Assembly (NCBI RefSeq): GCF_030908405.1
Contig: NZ_CP133089.1
Location: 1,302,001 to 1,366,000, forward strand
DNA length: 64,000 bases
Direction: 5' to 3'
Source of the DNA: Aminobacterium sp. MB27-C1
Lineage (GTDB): Bacteria; Synergistota; Synergistia; Synergistales; Aminobacteriaceae
A model generated the notes under the pieces. The model saw only the letters and a list, made by a program, of their open reading frames with translations. It was not told where the DNA came from and ran no database searches. A program made the position numbers and the translations under genes. This document shows, one piece after another, positions 57,803 to 64,000 of the stretch; position 1 is the first letter of the stretch; the number at the start of each line of letters is the position of its first letter.

Positions 57803-59577
57803 TCTTCTGTGATTCCCCCATCTATTTCTTCTACATTTTCTTTCTTATGGAGAAGCACTTCTCCGCCTCCCCAGCGAAGTACCGCATCAACAAGACCTGA
57901 AAAAACTGCTTGTTCCTGTTCCTGTTCTTGCTCTTGATCTTCTTCCTGTTCATTTTCTGTTTTAGATGCAGATTTTCCCGGCTTCGCTGAGGGGATGTCA
58001 TCAAAAGGCAAAACCTTCGTTGGTTCGTCTTGAATTTCAAAAACAGCCTCTTCAGATTCAGAAATTTTTTTCGATGATGAAAAATCATATTCTAAAGTTT
58101 TATCATTACATATGTACTGAAGAGTTAGCTTTTCATTGAAAACTTCCTCTATTTTCTGTTGCAAAATGAAAGCATTTCTTTCTACCGAAAGAAGCTCTAA
58201 GGAATACTTACAGTATTCTGGAAATTCCAATGTGAGCAGTCCATTTTCAAAAGAAACAGAGGCGTAAAGTAGGGCACTATACATATGGATGTCACCATGA
58301 ATAAATGATGTTAAAAGTTCTTCCCATTTTTCTTTCAAGGTGACGCTCTGCACATAAGATTCTTTTGGCTTACTTGGCTCTTGAGGCTCCTGAGGCTCCT
58401 GAAACACTTCGATCACTTTGGGCTCTGCAACTACTTCTAGCTTTTTTTTCGAAGTCTTTTTTTCTACATTATCACTATGTTGAGTCAAAATTTCATCTTC
58501 GATTAACTTATTCAAAAAAAGGCCAGAAAGAACGTCTGTTTTCATCCCCATACGCACGTGAGGAAGTATTTTCGCACAAAAATCCATGAGCGATAATAGA
58601 TGATGGGATTTCCAAAAAGGAGACTCCTGAAGCAAAAAATTCTTCTCGGAAGAAGAACCTTCCAATAGAGAAACTGAATCTTTTCCCCAAGATTTCGTTA
58701 TCCAAAGATCTCGAAAAATAACGAAAAGATCTTCTACAACTTTTTGAGGAGAAGCTCCTCGTCTAAACATGTTTTGTAATTCAGTAAAGACAGACATATC
58801 TGCTGAGCGAACAGATGCAACCCATCGTTCAAGCTCTGGACGACTTCCCCCTCCTAAAAGACAATTAACATCCTCTATTTCCAATCGTTTTCCAGCCAGA
58901 GCCATAACCTGCTCCAAGAGAGACTGGGCATCACGCATTGCTCCATCTGCCTGTCTGGCAATTTCCCATAGGGCATCTTCCTCTGCCTCTCTATTTTCTT
59001 TCTGAATGATATCTTTTAAACATGTAACAATACTCAGAGCGTCTATTTTCCTAAAAGGTATATGTTGACAACGAGATCGGATTGTTACTGGTACCTTGTG
59101 AGGTTCCGTTGTTGCCAAAATAAATATAACGTGGGAAGGAGGCTCCTCCAATGTTTTAAGTAGAGCGTTAAAGGCTGAAATAGAAAGCATATGTACCTCG
59201 TCTATGATGTACACTTTGTATAAAGAAGCAAAAGGTGATAGCGATACGTGAGACTTAAGTTCGCGAACCTCGTCTACACTATTATTTGAAGCACCATCTA
59301 TTTCAATAACATCCAAACTTTCGCCTCTATTTATAGCCGTGCAATTAACACACTTATTACATGGTTCAACACCATCTTTATCACCAACGCAATTTAAAGC
59401 TTTGGCTAAAAGACGGGCTAACGTTGTTTTTCCACAGCCGCGCGGTCCTGAAAACAAATAGGCATGACTTACCCTATTATCTTCAAGAGCCTTCGTAATA
59501 ACCTGTACGGCAGCCTCCTGAGCTATAACCTGACTAAATTGAGCAGGTCGATATCGACGATAAAGAGACACTGTCAT
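57799..59577 (-). CDS. dnaX: DNA polymerase III subunits tau (and probably gamma)
   Basis: The full product is about 592 aa. The AAA+ clamp-loader core has Walker A GPRGCGKTTLAR (about residue 43), zinc-binding cysteines CNKCVNC, DEVHMLS, and sensor 1 ILATTE. Domain III ends near residue 365. A Pro/Glu/Gln-rich linker (FQEPQEPQEP), a tau-type C-terminal region and a second acidic linker (EDQEQEQEQEQ) follow. The clamp loader puts the beta clamp on DNA; the tau part binds alpha and DnaB. The ATG at 59577 has GGGGG 9 nt upstream, better than TTGs at 59583/59580. Two slippery heptamers at codons just after domain III point to a shorter product. It is followed directly by dnaE. Confidence 0.95.
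   Translation of the reverse strand: MTVSLYRRYRPAQFSQVIAQEAAVQVITKALEDNRVSHAYLFSGPRGCGKTTLARLLAKALNCVGDKDGVEPCNKCVNCTAINRGESLDVIEIDGASNNSVDEVRELKSHVSLSPFASLYKVYIIDEVHMLSISAFNALLKTLEEPPSHVIFILATTEPHKVPVTIRSRCQHIPFRKIDALSIVTCLKDIIQKENREAEEDALWEIARQADGAMRDAQSLLEQVMALAGKRLEIEDVNCLLGGGSRPELERWVASVRSADMSVFTELQNMFRRGASPQKVVEDLFVIFRDLWITKSWGKDSVSLLEGSSSEKNFLLQESPFWKSHHLLSLMDFCAKILPHVRMGMKTDVLSGLFLNKLIEDEILTQHSDNVEKKTSKKKLEVVAEPKVIEVFQEPQEPQEPSKPKESYVQSVTLKEKWEELLTSFIHGDIHMYSALLYASVSFENGLLTLEFPEYCKYSLELLSVERNAFILQQKIEEVFNEKLTLQYICNDKTLEYDFSSSKKISESEEAVFEIQDEPTKVLPFDDIPSAKPGKSASKTENEQEEDQEQEQEQEQAVFSGLVDAVLRWGGGEVLLHKKENVEEIDGGITEE
58442..58463 (-). promoter_or_regulatory. Tandem slippery heptamers in dnaX (predicted frameshift or slippage site)
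   Basis: On the coding strand the frame reads GAA AAA AAG ACT TCG AAA AAA AAG CTA, giving two in-frame A AAA AAG heptamers, the motif used by E. coli dnaX, inside runs of 7 and 8 A. A -1 shift after the second adds about 23 residues and stops at TAA (58372-58370), for a product of about 402 aa. A one-base deletion in the 8-A run stops at once at TAG. Either yields a gamma-like protein with domains I-III. Confidence 0.6.
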
Positions 59578-59666
59578 CAACAAAATCCCCCTTTGAGGGC
59601 ATTAAAAAGTTTCTTATGATATTCTAACATCTTTAATTGTTGGGAAACGAGGGAACGCTCATTAAA

Positions 59667-60743
59667 TTAATTGAGATAATCTGCTATAGGGTGAGTCGTT
59701 TTTGCCTGAAGCAAGCTATCTACTAAAGTTTGTCTCAAAGACGCCAAAGAATCAACAGCAGCAGGCAAAGGCTCCTTTACAATAAGAGTTGATCCGACTC
59801 GCAAAGCACGCACTTGATCTATTTCTACAACTTCAATTTCATAAGGTGGTAATTCCATCTGATAGGCTCTATCTAATTTATCTTTAACAGAAGAGAATAA
59901 AGCTGCTACATCGCTACTGTTTGGCCCTTCCCAAACCGGAGCATCATCAACATACATAACAAGGGATGCGTCTTTTGGCTCTATACGAATCACCAACAAA
60001 CGTAAAGCTTTTTTTCGTTCAAGAGGCCATCCTTTTTCCTTAATAATCCGTGTTAGATAATCAACACGCTCTTCCACATAGGGGTGATCCATAAAAATAC
60101 CTGGGTCAACGTAAGGATGACGAAGCTGTTCTGCTGCAAGACCTTCCATAACCGTTAACATAGCCGCAGGTGGATAACCAGCCTCTTCAAGAGCAAAAAG
60201 CCCCTCAACATCAGCTTCTCTTTCCAAGTCTTTACTATAGGAATTTGTAATAGCTATCTGTGCCATATTTGTTAAAATCATTGGGGCAGCCTGTCCCCCA
60301 CTAGCAATAATAAGTGCCAGGGAAATAACTGATATCCGTTGGGAACGGGCTATTTGTTTTACAACATGTCCTCGGTCAGCGTGGATCATTTCATGAGAAA
60401 TAATAGCAGCAAGTTCTGCATCGCTATGGAGGAAATTAAGAATGCCAGTCGTCATATAGATAACGCCCCCCGGCAAACTGAAAGCATTTACAGCTTCCTC
60501 TCGTATAATACGTATCTCAAAGGGAAGAGAACGAGTCATTTGTGGTTTTAATTTTTCACAGATCATGGAAAGATGAGCTATCTGCACAGGATCTGAAATT
60601 CGCTCCCAATGCTGCTCTACTTCTTCAGAAACCTTTTTCCCAATACGTATTTCTCGCTGCATAGTGTCTTCTGCTTGCGCTACTAAACAAAAGCAGAAAA
60701 AAAACAGCGAGATCAAAATTCCGATATTACATTTTTTTTTCAT
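59667..60743 (-). CDS. Periplasmic M48-family zinc metallopeptidase
   Basis: The product is 358 aa with a signal peptide (KKKCNIG then ISLFFFCFCLVAQA, cleavage about residue 24). The zinc site is HEMIH in IISHEMIHADRGH (about residue 116), and the third ligand Glu is in LEREADVEG. Upstream NAFSLPGGVIYMTTG and later GYPPAAMLTV match BepA/Oma1-type M48 peptidases. Such enzymes handle misfolded outer-membrane or periplasmic proteins. There are no TPR repeats; the C-terminal 120 residues form an unassigned domain. It lies 11 nt after flgN, so is probably cotranscribed with flgN-fliS. Confidence 0.9.
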   Translation of the reverse strand: MKKKCNIGILISLFFFCFCLVAQAEDTMQREIRIGKKVSEEVEQHWERISDPVQIAHLSMICEKLKPQMTRSLPFEIRIIREEAVNAFSLPGGVIYMTTGILNFLHSDAELAAIISHEMIHADRGHVVKQIARSQRISVISLALIIASGGQAAPMILTNMAQIAITNSYSKDLEREADVEGLFALEEAGYPPAAMLTVMEGLAAEQLRHPYVDPGIFMDHPYVEERVDYLTRIIKEKGWPLERKKALRLLVIRIEPKDASLVMYVDDAPVWEGPNSSDVAALFSSVKDKLDRAYQMELPPYEIEVVEIDQVRALRVGSTLIVKEPLPAAVDSLASLRQTLVDSLLQAKTTHPIADYLN

Positions 60744-60754
60744 ACAAACCGTCC

Positions 60755-61219
60755 TTATAAAACTCCCCCAGACTTCATATATCCTTTAAAAGCGGTCTTC
60801 CCCTTATTAAGTTGAGCCATTTGTTCTCGTAATTCAGAAATATGTTGTTCAAGCAGCGCCTGCACATGCTCTTCTTTGGTCAAAAGAGCTGTAACCTGTT
60901 CTTTTATCTCATTTACTATTTTAGAAAGGGAATAAAACCCTTGAGACTCGACATGTTGTTCCACAGCCGACCAAAATAAAGGGCCATCGCGCCCTTCAAC
61001 AAGACCAAATTTCATCGCTATTTGGCCCCACTCTTCCTGGAGAAGCTCTTGACGTGAAATAACGCCTTGTTTTTGCTGCAATACTTCTAGCAATTTTTCC
61101 ATATCTTTATTGTTAACACACTCGAGTTCATCGTCTACATAATGTTCAAGTTCAGTATAAAGAGCTATTTCAGAAGACAAGAGATCCCTGATCTTAGACT
61201 CAAGGTTATCCTGCAACAT
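60755..61219 (-). CDS. flgN: FlgN-like flagellar chaperone
   Basis: The product is about 154 aa, all helical and rich in Glu and Gln, with the FlgN-type pattern: LESKIRDLLSSEIALYTELEHYVDDE at the start and a coiled-coil from about residue 85. FlgN guards hook-associated proteins FlgK and FlgL before export. I chose the ATG at 61219, with GGTGG upstream; the frame opens 4 codons earlier. It overlaps fliS by 14 nt. Sequence signatures of FlgN are weak, so the call leans on the fliS neighbour. Confidence 0.7.
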   Translation of the reverse strand: MLQDNLESKIRDLLSSEIALYTELEHYVDDELECVNNKDMEKLLEVLQQKQGVISRQELLQEEWGQIAMKFGLVEGRDGPLFWSAVEQHVESQGFYSLSKIVNEIKEQVTALLTKEEHVQALLEQHISELREQMAQLNKGKTAFKGYMKSGGVL

Positions 61220-61676
61220 TAAAACCCCCACCTGTCACCCCAGAACTCATTTCGTTTTCAGTCACCCCAACGGCTTTACTCCGCTCTTCGGCTAATTTCT
61301 CAATGGCTTCTTCCCAAGTAGTGCGCAACTCTTCAAGCATACCCCGTGCCTGTGCAACAAGGTCTGGACTCTTTTGAACATTAGCTTCAACAAGCTGGCG
61401 GTAAATATAGTCATAAAGAGCCATTAGGCTAGATGCAACATCCCCTCCTGCCTCCATATTCAGAGTAATCATAAGCTCTCGAACCACATTTTGGGCTTTG
61501 AGAATATTTTCATTTGCTTGCTCTAAATCTTTATTCAAGAGAGATCGTTCAGCTAATCTGCATTTTTTAATACCTATATCATAGGTTATGAGAAGAAGCT
61601 GTTCTTTTGATGCCGTCTGTATTTGCGTAGTTATATACTTATTTACCTGATCATTTTGACTATTCCCTAAAACCAT
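61206..61676 (-). CDS. fliS: Flagellin chaperone FliS
   Basis: The product is 156 aa. FliS hallmarks are present: YITTQIQTASKEQLLLITYDI near the start, then ANENILKAQNVVRELMITLN and LMALYDYIYRQLVEANV. It binds the C-terminus of flagellin in the cytoplasm and prevents early polymerisation. A Ser/Gly-rich tail after residue 130 is probably disordered. The start has GGGGGGAT 8 nt upstream. A sigma-28-like promoter lies just before it, which suggests late flagellar expression. Confidence 0.93.
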   Translation of the reverse strand: MVLGNSQNDQVNKYITTQIQTASKEQLLLITYDIGIKKCRLAERSLLNKDLEQANENILKAQNVVRELMITLNMEAGGDVASSLMALYDYIYRQLVEANVQKSPDLVAQARGMLEELRTTWEEAIEKLAEERSKAVGVTENEMSSGVTGGGFNVAG

Positions 61677-61702
61677 TGATCCAAATCCCCCCTATCATAT
61701 AG

Positions 61703-61730
61703 TTCTCGGCTACCAAGGGGAATATATTTA
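61703..61730 (-). promoter_or_regulatory. Possible sigma-28 (FliA) promoter before fliS-flgN
   Basis: On the minus strand TAAA (61730-61727) is followed after 16 nt by GCCGAGAA (61710-61703), close to the sigma-28 consensus TAAA-N15-GCCGATAA. It lies just before the fliS ribosome site, leaving a short leader. One base mismatch in the -10 and one extra spacer base keep this tentative. Confidence 0.45.
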
Positions 61731-61733
61731 TAT

Positions 61734-62186
61734 TTAATTTTCTTTTTCTTCACACATTATATGTTCGATCAAATGTGCCCTACTTACAATTCCGATAAAT
61801 ACACCGTCTTTACCTACAACAGGAGCCATTTTCAACCCTTTTTGAATTAAAGAGAGCGCAACATGAAGGTCAGAATCATCTTCAGAAAAATATATAACTT
61901 CACGCGTCATATACTTCCCTACTGGTTCTTGTCCTTTTTTCCTGAGCTTTTCTGACAATTGATCGAAATCTGGAATAAATGCCGCCCCTACCAAATAATC
62001 GCAGTAGCCAGGCAATGAAGCTTGAATAATATCCTTTTCACTGATAAATCCAACAAGAGCGCCTAACTCATCAACAACAGGTAATCCCGTCAAATTATGC
62101 TGAGAAAGAATCTCTATGGCCTCTTTCAATGTGGTATTTTCTGTTATTGAGGTCAAATCCTTATCCATAAGATCTCCAATTCGCAT
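61734..62186 (-). CDS. CBS-pair domain protein
   Basis: The product is 150 aa and consists of two CBS domains: MRIGDLMDKDLTSI to ISEKDII (about residues 1-60) and VGKYMTREVIYFSED to GIVSRAHLIEHI (about residues 90-145). CBS pairs usually bind adenosyl ligands such as AMP, ATP, SAM or c-di-AMP. No effector domain is attached, so the partner is unknown. It lies 15 nt after the sugar-kinase gene, with AAAGGAGG before ATG. As this genome makes c-di-AMP, testing binding of that ligand would be reasonable. Confidence 0.9.
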   Translation of the reverse strand: MRIGDLMDKDLTSITENTTLKEAIEILSQHNLTGLPVVDELGALVGFISEKDIIQASLPGYCDYLVGAAFIPDFDQLSEKLRKKGQEPVGKYMTREVIYFSEDDSDLHVALSLIQKGLKMAPVVGKDGVFIGIVSRAHLIEHIMCEEKEN

Positions 62187-62201
62187 AATTAGATGCCTCC
62201 T

Positions 62202-63134
62202 TTAATCAAAACGCTCTAGCTGTACGCGAGGCATAAGAGCTTCAATGGCATCTCGGCTTGAAAAACCTTTTTCTACGTGCATTGCGTCTTCCCATGCACA
62301 TGCCATTGCAAAACGAATTCGATCTTCTACATCCATTCCTTCTTCCGCACCGACAATGAGCCCTGTTATAAGAGCATCGGCCGTTGCAAATAAAGAAACG
62401 ACTGAACGTCGATCAGCAAGAGCAAGATAGATTCCCTTAGGAGTGAAAAACACATCACCGTATACATGATAGGAAGTGATAGCCCATTCAACCCCTTGAT
62501 CGTGCAACTTTGAAACGACCTTAATAATATTATCGAGAGAAGTTAACGATATACCGGAAACACGCGACATAAAACGATGGTCAATTTTAGCGATTGTAGG
62601 CCCAGCTTCCAACGCAGATTGAAGAGGTAGCCCCGCAGCGTCAACAATTGTAGGGATATTATGCTCTTTTGCCATTCGGATCAATTCCCCATAAATATCC
62701 TGAGGCACTCCAGGAGGTAGAGATCCACCTAAGACGAGTAATCGTGTACGTTGCAACATTCTTTGATAGTTACGAAGAAAGCGGTCGTAAGCCTCTTCAG
62801 AAACATACGGGCCAGGTTCTGAAAGCCCTGTCTCAACATGACCTGTTTCGTCTATTATATAGACATTAGTGCGTGTCTCACCTTTGACATGAACGAAATT
62901 TGTAGTAATTCTCTCTCTGCGCAGAACGTCACGAATATAAGCTCCATTAAAACCAGCGAGAAATCCCATAGCGGCCGACTCATATCCCAATTGAGACAGC
63001 ATCATAGAGACGTTAATGCCCTTCCCGCCGGGGGTTCGGATGGCATTTCTGGAACGGAACCAGCCACCCGGCCGAAATTCCGGAACGACAAACTCCTCAT
63101 CGACAGCGGGATTTAATGTAACCGTGACAATCAT
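62202..63134 (-). CDS. PfkB-family sugar kinase, 1-phosphofructokinase-like
   Basis: The product is about 310 aa. It begins MIVTVTLNPAVDEEF, the FruK/LacC opening, with PGGKGINVSMMLSQLG and GSLPPGVP in the middle and the C-terminal motif region SLFATADALITGLIVG. There the catalytic Asp of the usual G-A-G-D motif appears as Ala-Asp (TADA), with less glycine than normal. It should phosphorylate fructose-1-phosphate, tagatose-6-phosphate or a similar hexose phosphate. No PTS genes are nearby. I chose the ATG at 63134, which follows GGGGGGAG; the frame opens at 63188. Confidence 0.88.
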   Translation of the reverse strand: MIVTVTLNPAVDEEFVVPEFRPGGWFRSRNAIRTPGGKGINVSMMLSQLGYESAAMGFLAGFNGAYIRDVLRRERITTNFVHVKGETRTNVYIIDETGHVETGLSEPGPYVSEEAYDRFLRNYQRMLQRTRLLVLGGSLPPGVPQDIYGELIRMAKEHNIPTIVDAAGLPLQSALEAGPTIAKIDHRFMSRVSGISLTSLDNIIKVVSKLHDQGVEWAITSYHVYGDVFFTPKGIYLALADRRSVVSLFATADALITGLIVGAEEGMDVEDRIRFAMACAWEDAMHVEKGFSSRDAIEALMPRVQLERFD

Positions 63135-63157
63135 CAAGCTCCCCCCTATGAGATAAA

Positions 63158-63184
63158 AGGAAAGGTGGGATACCCCACCTTCCC
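63158..63184 (-). terminator. Rho-independent terminator after the thioredoxin reductase gene
   Basis: On the minus strand GGAAGGTGGG and CCCACCTTTCC form a stem with a short loop, followed by TTTTATCTC. It overlaps the leader of the sugar-kinase gene, which must then have its own promoter or rely on read-through. Confidence 0.75.
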
Positions 63185-63203
63185 TCAATTAAGTTTTATT
63201 TTA

Positions 63204-64000
63204 CTATTTAAGAAACTCAGAAAGCTCTGATGCAGAAGATATAGTCTTCTTAGAAACAATTTCACCTTTTTTAAGCTCTACAACGACAGGCATCTCACCC
63301 AATTTAAGCTTTTCAACCATGCGAGCGTTACGATAACCATCAATAATGGCAACCTTCTGCCCCGTCTCTTTGCTCATTTCTTCAACAGCGTTAGAAAGCT
63401 GAACCTGAGATTCAACGATGCTGGAATAGAAGAAAGCCACAACTCGCTCTGGATCTAAGAGTGTAGAACGAAGATGTACCTGCTCGTTAATATAGGCAGA
63501 TGCAGACATTGCTGCAACAGCACCATCACCAGCAGCAGTTACAACCTGACGAAGATGTTTGTCGCGTACGTCTCCTGCGGCAAAAATGCCTTCCACGGAT
63601 GTTTCCATATCCTCATTAGTGAGGATCCATCCGCCTTTCTTAGCATCTACAAGGCCACGGATACATTCATCATGTGGGGCCTGTCCAACAAAAATGAACA
63701 CACCTGCTACAGGAAGGTTGGAAATTTCGCCCGTTTTTACATTTTTCAATACAAGGTTCTCAACCATCCCGTCGCCTTCGATTTTTTCTACTACGCTATT
63801 CCAAATAGGAACGATTTTAGGGTTGGAAAGAGTTCTTTCCGTAGCAGCTCTATCAGCTCTGAAAGCATCTCTACGGTGAATGATAGATACTTTAGAAGCA
63901 AAGTTGGTAAGATAGCATGCTTCTTCTACGGCTGTGTTTCCACCACCGACAACTGCTATCTCCTGATCTTCAAAAAAGGCTCCGTCACAAACAGCACAAT
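63204..64000 (-). CDS. trxB: Thioredoxin reductase fused to a degenerate thioredoxin-like domain (partial, 5' end outside window)
   Basis: My translation continues without stop to the window edge, giving the last 265 residues. It begins at the redox site CAVCDG, followed by the NADPH-binding GGGNTAVEEA, HRRDAFRA and, near the end of the reductase part, the FAD motif GIFAAGDVRD. These place it in the TrxB family, which reduces thioredoxin or related proteins. After AAMSASAYINE, where TrxB normally stops, about 95 extra residues follow. They look like a thioredoxin fold: strand VVAFFYSS, a helix, strand KVAIIDG and a cis-Pro-like MPVVVELKKGE. The CxxC place has Ser-Ser-Ile-Val instead. The domain may be a docking or regulatory part. 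Confidence 0.88.
   Translation of the reverse strand, partial: CAVCDGAFFEDQEIAVVGGGNTAVEEACYLTNFASKVSIIHRRDAFRADRAATERTLSNPKIVPIWNSVVEKIEGDGMVENLVLKNVKTGEISNLPVAGVFIFVGQAPHDECIRGLVDAKKGGWILTNEDMETSVEGIFAAGDVRDKHLRQVVTAAGDGAVAAMSASAYINEQVHLRSTLLDPERVVAFFYSSIVESQVQLSNAVEEMSKETGQKVAIIDGYRNARMVEKLKLGEMPVVVELKKGEIVSKKTISSASELSEFLK

Noticed and set aside
57890-57960. Short tandem repeat encoding EQEQEQ in dnaX
   Set aside because: It is a simple low-complexity linker in the tau region, without other sign of a functional repeat element.

Overview
This 64 kb window looks like a chromosomal segment of a low-to-mid GC, Gram-negative-type anaerobe, most probably a member of the Synergistota (an Aminobacterium-like organism). 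This is an inference from gene content: a glycine-tRNA ligase split into alpha and beta subunits, paired phosphoenolpyruvate synthase and pyruvate phosphate dikinase, an ornithine-racemase-type enzyme, flagellar chaperones and a type IV pilus cluster. No species-level marker was compared. I saw no transposon, prophage, integrase or CRISPR array; this is core chromosome.

Positions 1-6419 (minus strand) hold a type IV pilus / type II secretion-like operon in the order pilB, pilC, major pilin, three minor-pilin genes, pilM, pilN (cut by the window edge). Positions 6459-11605 (minus strand) are a complete rRNA operon, 16S-tRNA-Ile-tRNA-Ala-23S-5S, with a recognisable promoter and complementary flanks for 16S and 23S processing. 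A class A penicillin-binding protein gene diverges from it on the plus strand.

From 14138 to 40262 almost everything is on the minus strand. tRNA-Gln and glmU-prs-rplY-pth come first and end at a terminator. Then follows a tight 16-gene run: mfd, mazG, an oxaloacetate decarboxylase alpha-like gene, phoH, pgpH, ybeY, corC, cdd, era, recO, glyQ, glyS, two tandem PEP synthase/PPDK regulators, ppdK and ppsA. It joins DNA repair, ribosome maturation, cyclic-di-AMP turnover, glycine charging and the pyruvate-PEP node.

Positions 40425-43525 hold a small membrane protein and a secreted protein of unknown function (both plus strand) around an adenine deaminase. Positions 43578-59577 (minus strand) run dnaX, dnaE, pyk, a NUDIX hydrolase, nfo, a PLP racemase, cdaA, ybbR, glmM, galU, a glmS ribozyme and glmS. 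This is the conserved c-di-AMP/amino-sugar module, with galU inserted and glmS under ribozyme control. With glmU at 38.7 kb, the whole route from fructose-6-phosphate to UDP-GlcNAc is present.

Positions 59667-64000 (minus strand) carry an M48 peptidase, flgN, fliS, a CBS-pair protein, a PfkB sugar kinase and the 3' part of a thioredoxin reductase fused to a thioredoxin-like domain that lacks CxxC.

The best second-look items are the glmS ribozyme, two consecutive A AAA AAG slippery heptamers in dnaX that predict a gamma-like short product, the tandem PpsR regulators, the TrxR-degenerate Trx fusion, the biotin-less decarboxylase subunit, and a sigma-28-like promoter before fliS-flgN. I did not find a convincing wholly new system; this is mostly well-known core biology in unusual arrangements.
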